Positions 9,124-20,249 of a stretch of 24,419 nt of DNA are shown here, piece after piece (within the stretch, counting starts at the first letter, position 1; each line of letters opens with the position of its first letter). The translations under genes were made by a program, and so were the position numbers. The notes beneath the pieces were generated by a model that saw only the letters and a program-made list of their open reading frames with translations, was not told the origin of the DNA and made no database searches. This DNA is from Flammula alnicola (lineage: Eukaryota > Basidiomycota > Agaricomycetes > Agaricales > Strophariaceae): contig JADNRV010000566.1 of assembly GCA_015499995.1 (NCBI GenBank), positions 1 through 24,419 of the forward strand, written 5' to 3'.

Positions 9124-9128
<5 letters not shown>
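8914..9128 (-). pseudogene. Upstream exons of the same host gene
   Basis: On the minus strand the segment 9128-8989 is open (core PSFADADLETQRILHRTH). It ends at a phase-0 donor (GTACGTG) of a 53-bp intron at 8936-8988 that ends in ATAG. The next exon starts at 8935 (VPWKNQ) and is cut at 8914 by LINE O. Taking out O and one TSD copy joins VPWKNQ directly to IPSILNGGRPLHN at 1135 in the same frame, which is strong evidence that this and 31-1135 are one gene. Its 5' part is missing: LINE E begins at 9129, and the sequence beyond E belongs to a different, plus-strand gene. Confidence 0.7.
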
Positions 9129-9156
<28 letters not shown>

Positions 9157-9161
<5 letters not shown>

Positions 9162-9696
9162 TCAACAATTTGTATACCGGTGCACGAACGCAGTCCGGAC
9201 CCTATCTAATACAAGCGAGTACGCTACAATACCCAAAGCAAAAGAGAGGAGTTGGTTGCTCGCAGGGGAGCATGCGAGCGCGACGCGGGCGAGACTGCAC
9301 AGCAGCCTGAAACCCAAATGACGGACCTCGCAGCCCAGGAAATACAAACGCGCGGCGTTGTTAACGCTACCGAACGTAAGGTAAATATGGATTAAAAGGG
9401 TGGACAGGGGGGTCACCCAGATGCGAGAAGAGCCTGCCAGGCCCTCCCCGATTAAATGGTAAAATCGACGTGGTCATAGCTAAGCAAGAACCGAAGTTCA
9501 AGCCGCCGTCCACCAAGCCGGGTCCGGAACGACACAGCGAAAGGCCCGACCCTGAAGGGTAGAGCCTCCCTAACCTGGAACAACCAGGTCCGCCAGCCTC
9601 TCGGCCATTGACTGTGCCGAGCCAACACTCACAGGCAGTGAGTCGCTTTGACCGCAGCACCACCCGCAAATGATATTGCCCCCCATCCAGAGTCCC
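9157..9696 (-). other. 3' UTR of LINE E (mosaic)
   Basis: The terminal 260 bp (9157-9420) match I and F closely. The internal part (about 9421-9690) instead follows O, with GAAGAGCCTGCCAG, ATGGTAAAATC and CGCCGTCCACC. ORF2 beyond 9697 again matches F. No ORF. Confidence 0.7.
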
Positions 9697-12600
9697 TCAT
9701 CCGACTCCGGCTGGGGGCCGGTTGAAAGCAAACGCCGTAACATTGTCAGTCAAAAATTTCTCAAGACCCCACACTAAGTGCGGGGCCCTGTGAGGTAGCA
9801 TCGGGAGCTTCGGGCACCCAAAGAGATGGTCGCGCGTCTGAGGATAGACCCCACACGTACAACCGAGAGCAAGTGGATCATCGATTTTGAACCGCTCGTA
9901 GTACGAGCCGATCGGAGGATGATTCGTTATTACACGGCACATGCGGGCGAACAACTGAGAGTTGCGGCCGCCAACTTCAAGCCACGGCCCACCGCGAACG
10001 GGGGTCGGACGGAGAGGATTACCCTTTAGATCCTCTAACTCCAAGAAATTGGAGCCAAGTAAATTGGGAACCTCGTCGACCTCTGTCGACCAGGCATCCC
10101 GCGCTACAGTGTCGGCTTTATTCTTAAGCCAAGCGATAGATAGAGGGGTATCCGGTGTAACAGGTACGCCTGGAAACCCAAGGACGAGGTCATGAGCCTC
10201 TTGATGAATGTCCCACTCCATATCGGAGGGAGACTCTGCAAAAACGACCTTTCGGTTACCACCACCTTGGAACCATCGTTCAAGTGTCCGACAAACTATC
10301 AGAGAGGAACCCTGATGAGAGTGCGGGGAAGGATCAACGGCCATTCGAGCAGCATGCATCGAATCTGTGAAAATGACTATCCTGGTGACGTCTCCGAATG
10401 CTACCATAGCGGAGATGGCCACTGAGATGGCATCGAGCTCAGCGTCAGTGCTTATTGCCCGACCGGAAGAGTGGCATCTGGCCAAAACCAGAGCGCCCTG
10501 CCGTTTGATAACAACGCCGTTGGCGGCCTGCCAGGGCCCCGGAGGGACCGAGCCGTCGACACCAGCATATGCGGTACCTGGCTCATCGTCACACTTTTCG
10601 ATGAGTTTGTCCAGTATGATTTTCCATGCAGCATCAGGGTCTTCGGCCCTGCTGGTACGGGGTTTAGCCATCCATGTAAACCGGCTCGCATGCCGGTCCA
10701 TCAGACGATATCCAGGCCTGGCGTCAGGAGCAAAAGGCTCCAGCTCCTCCAGACCAGCGGGGTGGAACAATGCATTGCCCACAAGTCCGCCGCGCAACTT
10801 TTCACGTTGACGCTCGGTAAAGTTCGCAATCGCCATCTTGTGAGGGATGGCTTTTTTAAGTAGAGGCCCAGCCATGAAAGACCGGACCGGGTGTGTATCA
10901 GACAAGAGAGAAATCCGAGCAACTGCCCGAGAGTTCAACCTGTCCAAAAGTAAGGGCATGGGTAGAAGGCCAGCAAGGGCCTCGACGCCATACGAGGGAG
11001 AAGTGCGGAAGCACCCAGTAATCCAAAGCCCAGCCTTACGCTGGACATTGGTGAGTTGCGCAATAAGACCCTTATTCCGGGCCTTGCGGAAATACCACAT
11101 GCGGTAGCCATAAGTAATTATGGGGATAACGCACGTGCGGTAGAGGAGGTGCTTAAGATGCGGCGGTAACCCTCTGGTAGAAGACCCCAGCATTCGCATC
11201 GACACGACCGACGTGAATCCTTTGGTGGAGTAGTATCTCACATGCTCCTTGAAAGTGAGCTTGCGATCAAAGTAAAACCCAAGATATCGCCAGAACGGCT
11301 TAGGCTTGAGCCATTTGCCTGCAGTGTAGGGTTCTTCACCCAAATCAATGGCAGGGTTATAAACTGAAGCCGTGTTGTCGAAGTGAAAAATCTCCGACTT
11401 CGCGTGCTCCAGAGCGAGAGCGAACTTGGTAAAAAGCTCAAATATAATCTTGTAAGCCTTACGAAGGTTTACAACATTGGGATCGAGTCCGGTCTCCTGA
11501 GAAATCAGGGTACCATCGTCAACATATGACAGAAGGTCAACCGCAAGATGAACCTCACGGCACCTTTTGTAGAAAAGACGCATGATAGGCGCCAAGTAAA
11601 TAGCCGACAAGACAGGGGACAGGGCAGAGCCCTGTCCCACGCCCACGTCTGCCTGCAGAGGGTCTGACAGGAAGGAATTCCACGCATACTGCGTCTTCCT
11701 CTCTACCAGATAAGAACTGAAAAACTTGACCACCAAAGGCGGAAAGCCAAGCTTCCGGAGAATGATCACGAGAACCTCGTGATTAAGAGAAGGAAAGAAC
11801 TGAGCAAGGTCAAAGGCAAGGACGCTAGTCCTCAACCCTTTTGCCCACCCAGCCCTTAACCATGTGTGTCAAAAACAGACCCGCATCCTCGGTGGAGCGC
11901 CCCCTGACGCCTCCAACCTGATTCGGGTGAAATATATCCTGCCTGACAGCGTCGAACTGAATGCGATTCGAGATCATTTTCTTGATGAGTTTCCCCACAG
12001 TATTCAGAAGCACAATGGGCCTGAACGCCTTAGGGGTGGAGTACGAGGGCTTGCCGGGTTTGGGGATAATAACCGACCTAGATTCCTTGAAAGGAGACGG
12101 CCAGTGACCCACACGCATGCAGGCATTAGCAATCGAGATAAGGACCTCCACAGAGTGGGGGTCCCGACGTACAATCTTCTTCAGGTGGGACCAATTGACA
12201 TGATCCGGACCCGGAGAAGAAAGACCAGAACATGCAGAAAGTGCTTCCGTGAGTTCCAGCGGGGAGAATGGAGCCCATTCCCGAACGGGAAGTTGCGGGA
12301 TGGACTCCAAGAGAGCAGCATCATATGTTCTATCTGACGCTGAGTTGTACGTGCCATGCAGGGCATCCCACAAGGCAGGCAAATCATTGCAAGGCTCTCC
12401 ACGATACTGGATCGCCTCACTGGGAGGGAGCTTCCGTTGTTGGACCCAATTCATAAGGTCCCACGGTCGCTTATTAGTACCCGCGATCTCTCCAATGCGA
12501 TCATCGAAGAAAACACGTTTCATTTCCCGGACTAACTTCCGAAAGGATTTCCAATTCTCGGGGGAGCAATCCCCACGAAATTTGAGCAGGGCGTCAGAGC

Positions 12601-13571
12601 ACTCCTGGGACCACCAGGGCTTCGAATGCTTAGTAATAGAGGTCTCTTTAGCATGGGCAGACCATGCCTCTGAGAAAATCTGCGCCACTTCTTGAGCCGC
12701 AGTCTCAATCTGATCCTCGGTAGTCATCGGGGCTTTTGGATCTACAGCCGCAAGTCCCGAAGTGATAGATTTAACGAAGGCCTCAACAGACTCCGTAGGA
12801 AGAGACATCCGAACCGCCCCGTCAGGGGCGGGAAGGATGTCCAATGTAGTATAAATCGGGATGTGGTCCGATTTAAGCTGGATGTCCGGGCATCGGACAG
12901 TAGATTCATTCACAACCTGATCAGGGGGGAACAAAGGCCAGATCAATCACCGTGCTCCGCTTGGTGCAATCTCTCAGAATATGTGTGGGCCCAGGGTTGC
13001 CAAAAGCGGCAAGCTCGAGTCCAAGGATGGCCGCAGATTGTTGCAGCGATAAGGCACACCCCTCCCGAGCGGAACCAGGGTTCCAATCCGGAGAGTGTGC
13101 ATTAAAATCTCCCATCATTAGATGACATCAGGGAAGATCTCGATCATGATCCCGGAGCCAGTTAATAGCTCCATGACTGGAATCTGAATACACGTTCAGA
13201 AGATAGAAGGAGCTCTCACCCGATGAGAGCGAGAGCACCATGATGTCGGGATGATCAATTATATCCCTTCGTTGAGCCGGGCGATACCGGGCCAACCTAG
13301 TCAAAACATAGGTCATGACCCGAGGTCGCTCGTCAGGGGTGGTGGGGCGCACCATGGCCAACCAATCTGGGTGGCTAGGCGCGCCGACTACATCTTCACC
13401 CTTTCTGCTCTTCGCAGACGGGGCGGTTCTTATGTGCCTCCATGGAGGCTCCTGGATGAATAACACATCGTATATATTTGTACAGGTGCTAAGGATTACA
13501 TCGAGGGACATCCCGTCCCTCGCCACATTCCAACTCAAAATTCGTATCTCATCAAGCAGTTGTGCCTGCAT
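9697..13571 (-). pseudogene. LINE E ORF2 (EN-RT-RNase H-CCHC), three disabling changes
   Basis: Starts at ATG 13569-13571 (MQAQLLDEIRILSWNVARD), overlapping the ORF1 stop as TAATG. EN shows SWN, QEPPW, an intact GDFNAHS and SDHIPI. RT shows FDLAQFFPSLNH, GVGQGSALSPVLS and YVDDG (about 11514-11528). RNase H shows GVDGSV (about 10550-10566), DAELDAI, FTDSMHA and IHQEAHD. The C-terminal CTCGVYPQTRDHLFGC gives a C-C-H-C zinc-binding pattern. Damage: TGA at 13128-13130 where O has Arg; a 1-nt insertion in a G run at 12926-12931; and a 1-nt insertion near 11857-11860. The last 712 codons (11835-9697), from RT motif A to the end, are open, so decay is recent. The full frame is about 1,290 codons, normal for an EN-RT-RNase H ORF2. 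Confidence 0.88.
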
Positions 13572-14118
13572 TAAGCTACGTTCTGTGAGTAGAGTGCACG
13601 ACGTTGATTCCAATAATCACGTACCTGGGCATATTTGGCATCGATCCATTCACGATCGTACCGGTTGTGCCAGAAATGACACTTTCTGTCGTAAGGTTTA
13701 TGCGCGCCCTTACAATTAGGGCAGCGCGGGGCATGAGGGCAGTCCACCCCACCCGGAGTAGGTGGGATAGGTGGAGTTGCCTTAGGATTTCCCTTGCAAC
13801 ACGAAGCGGCAATACGATGTACCTCCTCCTCGTGTGGCCCAGAGCAATGAGCGCAGCGGGGCTGGGGAGCCCTGCAAACGTTAGATGGATGGCCCCACCT
13901 CTAGCATCTAGTGCAGAGAGGGACGCCAGGGTTGGCGCGCGCCGCAAGAATGCGGTAAGCCCTGCCACGGAACATGAAGGTCTTGTTGATAAGAGCCTTC
14001 GCGCGGGCTCCCGACTGAGAGTCCCAGATATTGATGAACGCCACACAAGTGGTGCTCGCCGGGGAGTTGCGCTTAATCCGAGGCTCGGATTTGAAAGGCG
14101 CGAAGACGGAAAGTGGAG

Positions 14119-14125
14119 AGGCAAG
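14119..14125. repeat. TSD of the long-TIR element, left copy
   Basis: AGGCAAG, identical to 14972-14978. One or two more bases may belong, with mismatches. Confidence 0.65.
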
Positions 14126-14426
14126 CACTAGTACCTACCACCCTTTATGATATACCTTAAACAAATGCCAGCACAGTCATCTGTATCCTCCCAAGTGTAG
14201 TTATGAAATGAAATGCCCTAGACAAATGAAATGAAATATTTTAATTTCTTTCCAGAGAATATATCATAACTGGTATGGAGATATTTCATAAATGTCTAGC
14301 TACTTATTTTATATCTATGTGGCAACTTTTTCATAACTTTTTCTTGCAATATTTCATAACTTCCTGGCTATTTCATTTCATATCTATAGGACAACTTTTT
14401 CATAATTCCCTATCAGTCTATTTTAT
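14126..14426 (+). repeat. Left terminal inverted repeat of the element
   Basis: Begins CACTAGTACCTACCA. It pairs with the reverse complement of 14674-14971 at roughly 93% identity by eye. It contains several TTTCATAA-type motifs. Confidence 0.85.
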
Positions 14427-14673
14427 TTATCATAGATAATTAAATACTTTATAGATCATGTGACTGGATTATGTAATTGATGGGAAAACTTAGAAATTGC
14501 CTTTTCCTTGCTCCTTCACCCATACTCTTATCAGATTATGGCCTCAAATTGAAAGTTATTTAAAAATCAGTCCAGCACCCCCTGCAGACAAGTGCAGACA
14601 ATATTGCATTAATTTAGCCATTAAAACATGCATATTTTGCTTAATTAATAATGTAATCAGTTGTCTGGAAATA

Positions 14674-14971
14674 ATAAAATAGACATAGGGGATTATGAAA
14701 AAGTTGTCCTATAGATATGAAATGAAATAACCAGGAAGTTATGAAATATTGCAAGAAAAAGTTATGAAAAAGTCGCCACATAGATATAACATAAGTAGCT
14801 AGACAGTTATGAAATATCTCCATACCAGTTATGATATATTCTCTGGTAAGAAATGAAACATATTTCATTTCATTTGTCTAAGCATTTCATTTCATAACTA
14901 CACTTGGGAGGATACAGATGACTGTGCTGGCATTTGTTTAAGATTTATCATATAAATGGTAGGTACCACTC
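14674..14971 (-). repeat. Right terminal inverted repeat of the element
   Basis: On the minus strand it begins GAGTGGTACCTACCA and follows the left arm to CTATTTTATT. Confidence 0.85.
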
Positions 14972-14978
14972 AGGCAAG
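14972..14978. repeat. TSD of the long-TIR element, right copy
   Basis: AGGCAAG. ORF1 coding sequence (KMAILA, reverse strand) resumes immediately after it. Confidence 0.65.
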
Positions 14979-16449
14979 AATTGCCATCTTCACTTCGGCC
15001 CCTGTGGTAAGGGTCTTACTGGCGAAATCGCCATAAGCAGGTAGGTCAAGTACCCGGAGGTACGAGGTGGAAGAAGGGAGGCTGACCGACACCTTGACAG
15101 TGTCAGACTCCGGAAGGATTCTATGCACCCACCCTCGAGCGATATCGAGATCGCTCTGGGTGGACACAAGGGCAGTGGCAAGAGAGATGCCATTGTATGC
15201 GTGCGAGGCAGACAGCACCCGATTGGCGCTGCCCGCATCGCGGAAAGCTTTGTCGATCTTGTGGACCAGGTCGATGAGTTTCGTGTCATGCAGCCTCGTG
15301 TAGGGGCCGCTAAACGCGAGGAGGATCTGCTTGCGTGACGGGCCAGCAGTGGTAAAAGAGGGGGTGCTTCTTCTGCCTCTTGGCAGCAGAAACCCGCTCA
15401 TCGATGGCCGCTTGCATCGCAGGGACGCGGGGCGGAGGTGGATACCTGGCAAGAGCACTAGGGCCCATGGCAGGATCTCGTTGCGACAAAGGGTTGGCCG
15501 CCGCAAGCTCAGCAAACATGCGCTTACAGGGACCGGCGCTCCAAGGAACACCGGATTTCCAACCCTGAGGTCGAGGGGGAATAGGAGGCGGAGGCCTCAA
15601 GTAAGAATCCGCCGGCCTCCTGCGAGACTGGCGGGGAGCAGGAGGGCCCTGCTTCGGCGCAGCCAAAGACTGCGACGAAGCTGGGCCCACCTTGCTCGTG
15701 GGGGCTTTACCCTTCCCTTTATCCTGACGAGGAGGGGGGGGAGGGCGTGAGGTAGTGTCGGTCTCCATGGCAGACGACTCCGCATCACTAGAATGAGGGT
15801 CGATCTGGTCAAATGGGACGTCGGCGGGGCGCATGACAGTATCGTCTGGGCGTGAGATGGTCTCTGCGAGGACATACCCCAGAGAGAGGGCTTCGTCTCC
15901 GACGATGGACGCAGTGATGTCGGTCCATCCGGTAGATTCAGCTGCGGACACCAAGGAGGCGATCGCAGCAGCGAGATCAGTTGCTGGACGAGCAAGGGCA
16001 TCGTCAGATGAACTCGGGTTTCCCCTCATCCATGCTGCAATGGCCCTCGCACTCCGGGACATATCATCGATTGCAGATGTGAGCTCACCCTCCAGGGCGG
16101 GATCTGCTGTCGATTGAGAAGCAGGAGGAGGAGTCGCCTCATAATCGAGAACGACATCCTCATCCCTGAGGTAATGGGACGGATCCTGCTGAGGTGGCAG
16201 GGCCGACGGAGTAAAGACAGGAGTGCGTTTGCGCTCACTGACTGGGATTTTGTCCCGCTGTTGCTGAGGGACAGTAGATGAGTACATCTGCCTCTGAGGA
16301 GAGGGAGATGCAGGGGTAGAGGCCTCTGCCGCCGCCGAAGCAGATGACGAGCCAACTCCAGGAGTGCGCCGAGGCGCAAATCCAGACAATCTCTCCGATG
16401 CGTGAGATCTGCTCGGCGGATCGCCACCAGAACCGGGTTTGGGGGGCAT

Positions 16450-16585
16450 TGTAGTGTTATCTGTTGATTGGTAACGTAGCGCTCAGGAGCGCTCAACGAG
16501 GAGGAGCTGTGGGGGACGATGAAGGTGTTGCTGAGGTTGTTTCTCATGGTCGCACAAAGTGGTTACCGAATAAGGAGGAGATGGA
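16450..16585 (-). promoter_or_regulatory. LINE E leader (5' UTR)
   Basis: Homologous to the O leader until about 16585. AGCTGTGGGGGACGATG is perfectly shared (16505-16521), and AGCGCTC occurs twice, at 16478-16484 and 16488-16494. An upstream ATG at 16545-16547 opens a frame that overlaps ORF1. Internal promoter function is inferred from position only. Confidence 0.5.
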
Positions 16586-17233
16586 AGCTGTTGTTTTACT
16601 GGTGGAAGAGACCGCGGCCAATTCTGACGACGAATTTGCATTGACTGCGAACCAGTTGAACCCACAAACTTAGCACATCAAGGCCAAAGCAGGCCGTTCG
16701 AAGAAAACAACAAAGTTCATTAGAATGTTGGATGGAGTGCGTCGTGAGGTCGCCCTGAGAAAGAAGACTGCCCGACATAATAGGTTCATATTCCCCTTTT
16801 TTATTATTATATTTTCTGACCAATTTTTTTTAGGATAGAACATATCCGTGTGGAGCCTGACCCACCAAAGGTATCAGAGCTCACAGCTATGCCAAAGTCT
16901 GTGCCGATCGACTGGTTTGAACCTGAATACTGGAACGACACTCTGACTCTGCGTGAGCGTGCGGACTTCATCAAAGGCGGGGTTTTTGTCGCACTACCAC
17001 TCGAGCAACACTTCGAGATGTGGGGGAAGTGCAAGGCATGGAAGAATCTACCGGAGGCCGAGTTTATGCAAAAGTTCAGCAAGGATGTCTTGGCCTTGTA
17101 TGAGATGCCAACGGAACAGGAGCTCCAGCAGCTGGAGGAATGGGATGAAGGGGAGAAAGCTGACGACATCGAGATTGACGAGGGCGAGGGCGAAGTGGAG
17201 GATGAATTGAGAGATGACATCGAGGATGCTTAA
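16586..17233 (+). pseudogene. Unidentified gene, 3' exons, broken at its 5' side by LINE E
   Basis: Plus-strand frame from about 16586 (VVLLVEETAANSDDEFALT) to an in-frame TAG at 16671-16673. It then continues in the same frame (HIKAKAGRSKKTTKFIRMLD..RREVALRKKTARHN) to a 50-bp intron at 16784-16833 that ends in a pyrimidine-rich TAG. The second exon (EHIRVEPDPPKVSELTAMPK; DWFEPEYWND; RERADFIKGG) runs to TAA at 17231-17233 with an acidic tail. The splice keeps frame. The sequence reads as the C-terminus of a real, conserved-looking protein with a basic stretch and Trp-rich motifs. I do not recognise the family; a transposon-associated multicopy fungal family is only a guess. Nonsense and 5' loss make it a pseudogene. 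Confidence 0.6.
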
Positions 17234-17327
17234 CGAGATCGCAGATACTGAGGATTCCGGCCAATGTATGATATTTATCAAAATACATACAAGTTGATCT
17301 TGTACTACTAGGTTCTGTTGAACCCCA
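17234..17327. other. Short spacer between the plus-strand gene and LINE F
   Basis: 3' flank of the preceding gene, with an AT-rich stretch around 17270-17290. No further feature seen. Confidence 0.4.
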
Positions 17328-17340
17328 GCAAGTGCCTCAA
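17328..17340. repeat. TSD of LINE F, left copy
   Basis: GCAAGTGCCTCAA, identical to 20287-20299. Confidence 0.92.
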
Positions 17341-19738
17341 CTCCTTTCAAGGAATCTATGTCGGTTATTATCCCCAAACCCGGCAAGCCCTCGTACTCCA
17401 CCCCTAAGGCGTTCAGGCCTATTGTGCTTCTGAACACTGTGGGGAAACTCATCGAGAAAATGATCTCGAATCGCATTCAGTTCGATGCTGTCGGACAGGA
17501 TATATTTCACCCGAATCAGGTTGGAGGCGTCAGGGGACGCTCCACCGAGGATGCGGGTCTGTTTTTGACACACATGGTGAGGGCTGGGTGGGCGAAGGGG
17601 TTGAGGACTAGCGTCCTTGCCTTTGACCTTGCTCAGTTCTTTCCTTCTCTTAATCACGAGGTTCTCGTGATCATTCTCCGGAAGCTTGGCTTTCCGCCTT
17701 TGGTGGTCAAGTTTTTCAGTTCTTATCTGGTAGAGAGGAAGACGCAGTATGCGTGGAATTCCTTCCTGTCAGACCCTCTGCAGGCAGACGTGGGCGTGGG
17801 ACAGGGCTCTGCCCTGTCCCCTGTCTTGTCGGCTATTTACTTGGCGCCTATCATGCGTCTTTTCTACAAAAGGTGCCGTGAGGTTCATCTTGCGGTTGAC
17901 CTTCTGTCATATGTTGACGATGGTACCCTGATTTCTCAGGAGACCGGACTCGATCCCAATGTTGTAAACCTTCGTAAGGCTTACAAGATTATATTTGAGC
18001 TTTTTACCAAGTTCGCTCTCGCTCTGGAGCACGCGAAGTCGGAGATTTTTCACTTCGACAACACGGCTTCAGTTTATAACCCTGCCATTGATTTGGGTGA
18101 AGAACCCTACACTGCAGGCAAATGGCTCAAGCCTAAGCCGTTCTGGCGATATCTTGGGTTTTACTTTGATCGCAAGCTCACTTTCAAGGAGCATGTGAGA
18201 TATTACTCCACCAAAGGGTTCACGTCGGTCGTCTCGATGCGAATGCTAGGGTCTTCTACCAGAGGGTTGCCGCCACATCTCAAGCGCCTCCTCTATCGCA
18301 CGTGCGTTATCCCCATAATTACTGATGGTTACCGCATGTGGTATTTCCGCAAGGCCCGGAACAAGGGGCTTATTGCGCAACTTACCAACGTTCAGCGTAA
18401 GGCTGGGCTTTGGATTACTGGGTGCTTCCGCACTTCTCCCTCGCATGGCGTCGAGGCCCTTGCTGGCCTTCTGCCCATGCCCTTACTTTTGGACAGGTTG
18501 AACTCTCGGGCAGTTGCTCGGATCTCTCTCTTGTCTGATACACACCCGGTTCGGTCATTTATGGCTGGGCCCTTACTTAAGAGAGCCGTCCCTCACAAGA
18601 TGGCGATTGAGAATTTTACCGAGCGTCAACGTGAAAAGTTGCGCGGCGGACTTGTGGGCAATGCATTGTTCCACCCCGCTGGTCTGGAGGAACTGGAGCC
18701 TTTTGCTCCAGACGCCAGGCCTGGATATCGTCTAATGGATCGGCATGCGAGCCGGTTTACATGGATGGCTAAACCCCGTATCAGCAGGGCCGAAGACCCT
18801 GATGCTGCGTGGAAAATCATACTGGACAAACTCATCGAAAAGTGTGACGATGAGCCAGGTACCGCATATGCTGGTGTCGACGGCTCGGTCCCTCCGGGGC
18901 CCTGGCAGGCCGCCAACGGCATTGTTATTAAACGGCAGGGTGCTCTGGTTTGGCCAGATGCCACTCTTCCGGGCGGGCAATAAGCACTGACGCTGAGCTC
19001 AATGCCATCTCGGTGGCCATCTCTGCAATGGTAGCGTTCGGAGACATCACCAGGATAATCATTTTCACGGATTCGATGCATGCTGCTCGAATGGCCGTTG
19101 ATCCTTCCCCGCACTCTCATCAGGGTTCATCTCTGATAGTATGTAGGACACTTGAACGATGGTTCCAAGGTGGTGGTAACCGAAAGGTCGTTTTTGCAGA
19201 GTCTCCCTCCGATATGGAGTGGGACATCCATCAGGAGGCTCACGACCTCGTCCTTGGGTTTCCGGGTGTACCAGTTACACCGAATACCCCTTTATCTATC
19301 GCTTGGCTTAAGAATAAAGCCGACACTGTAGCGCGGGATGCCTGGTCGACAGAGGTCGACGAGGTTCCCAATTTACTTGGCTCCAACTTTTTGGAGTTAG
19401 AGGATCTAAAGGGTAATCCTCTCCGTCCGACCCCCGTTCGCGGTGGGCCGTGGCTTGAAGTCAGCGGCCGCAACTCTCAGTTGTTCGCCCGCATGTGCCG
19501 TGTAATAACGAATCATGCTCCGATCGGCTCGTACTACGAGCGGTTCAAAATCGATGATCCACTTGCTCTCAGTTGTACGTGTGGGGTTTATCCTCAGACG
19601 CGCGACCATCTCTTTGGGTGCCCGAAGCTCCCGATGCTACCTCACAGGGCCCCGCACTTAGTGTGGGGTCTTGAGAAATTTTTGACTGACAACGTTACGG
19701 CGTTTGCTTTCAACCGGCCCCCAGCCGGAGTCGGATAA
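17341..19738 (+). pseudogene. LINE F ORF2 fragment (RT, RNase H, CCHC), one frameshift
   Basis: Enters ORF2 at SVIIPKPGKPSYSTPKAF in the RT fingers. It contains AFDLAQFFPSLNH, GVGQGSALSPVLS, YVDDG (17909-17923), RNase H GVDGSV (about 18871-18890), DAELNAI, FTDSMHA (about 19064-19084) and IHQEAHD. The C-terminal CTCGVYPQTRDHLFGC (about 19573-19620) is a zinc-binding pattern. A T run at 18948-18951 has one T fewer than in E (TTT against TTTT), shifting the frame inside RNase H; the downstream frame is open to TAA at 19736-19738. No EN, no ORF1 and no natural start, so it cannot move by itself. Confidence 0.9.
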
Positions 19739-20243
19739 GGGACTCTGGATGGGGGGCGATCCTAGGTGTCGTTGGGGCCTTGGCCCAAGACCTAGTGCCC
19801 GCAGGTGTTTCCATTATGGTGCGACAAATCCCGCGAGGGCCGCAGCCGTGTTCATTGCATGGCTTCGCTTGTGACTCTCTGAGTCTATGGCACGCATCAT
19901 TTGGAGGACCCGCCATGGTGTAACGATAACGTCGAGTTTGCCAACAAAGTGGGGAGAGCCGGGCAAGCTCTGACTTCATCTGGGTGACCCCCCTGTCCAC
20001 CCTTTAATCCATATTTACCTTACGTTCGGTAGCGTTAACAACGCCGCGCGTTTGTACTTCCTGGGCTGCGAGGTCCGCTATTTGGGTTTCAGGCTGCTGC
20101 GCAGTCTCGCCCGCGTCGCGCTCGCGCGCGCCGCATGCTCCCCTGCGAGCAACCAATTTCTTTTTTTTGCGATGAGTATTGTAGCGTACTCGTTTGTATT
20201 AGTTAGAGTCCGAGCTGCGTTCGAGTTTCGGAATATAAACTGT

Positions 20244-20249
<6 letters not shown>
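19739..20249 (+). other. 3' UTR of LINE F
   Basis: Matches the I 3' UTR (4833-5341) along its whole length, and the E 3' UTR only in the terminal 260 bp. It ends TGTTGATTT before the A run, the shared 3' terminus of the family. Confidence 0.8.

Larger units (their letters stand above)
14126..14971. mobile_element. Non-autonomous DNA element with ~300-bp terminal inverted repeats
   Basis: An AT-rich block inserted within E ORF1. The two arms are inverted copies with few differences, for example both carry CAAATGCCAGCACAGTCATC. A spacer of about 250 bp (14427-14673) has no coding potential. Flanks share AGGCAAG, and the equivalent site in O ORF1 is uninterrupted. The length, lack of an ORF and long TIRs suit a MITE or foldback element mobilised in trans. 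Mutator-like or hAT origin is possible from the 7-9 bp TSD, but I cannot assign a superfamily. Confidence 0.85.
13571..16449 (-). pseudogene. LINE E ORF1 (gag-like, zinc knuckles), split by a long-TIR element
   Basis: Starts at ATG 16449 (MPPKPGSGGD), has a Pro/Ser/Ala-rich N-terminus like O, then frameshifts by one base near 15365-15368. It continues as RKQILLAFSGPYTRLHD to KMAILA, where the element at 14126-14971 interrupts it. It resumes at 14125 (ASPLSVFAPF, NKTFMFRGR) and meets TAG at 13901-13903, where O has Trp in the first knuckle. It then reads through the other zinc knuckles to WIDAKYAQVRDYW and TAA at 13571-13573. Three independent lesions show it is not functional as assembled. 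Confidence 0.85.
9129..16585 (-). mobile_element. LINE 'E', full length, disabled, containing a long-TIR element
   Basis: In order from the 5' end: leader (16585-16450), ORF1 (16449-13571), ORF2 (13571-9697), 3' UTR (9696-9157) and a tail of 28 A (T run 9129-9156). Without the 846-bp insert at 14126-14971 it is about 6.6 kb, the best full-length copy here. No convincing TSD is seen. The poly-T side borders the minus-strand host exon; the 5' side borders a plus-strand gene. The 3' half is almost identical to F in inverted orientation. Confidence 0.85.

Noticed and set aside
9129..9156. Long T run as a transcription terminator
   Set aside because: It is the reverse complement of the LINE E poly-A tail.
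14641..14868. 75-codon hydrophobic ORF on the minus strand in the AT-rich element
   Set aside because: It falls in the inverted repeat arm, is built from repeated TTTCATAA motifs, and is not matched by a longer frame.
14126..14971. Interpretation as an intron of ORF1
   Set aside because: The inverted arms, flanking AGGCAAG duplication and composition fit a transposon; the ends are not GT and AG.
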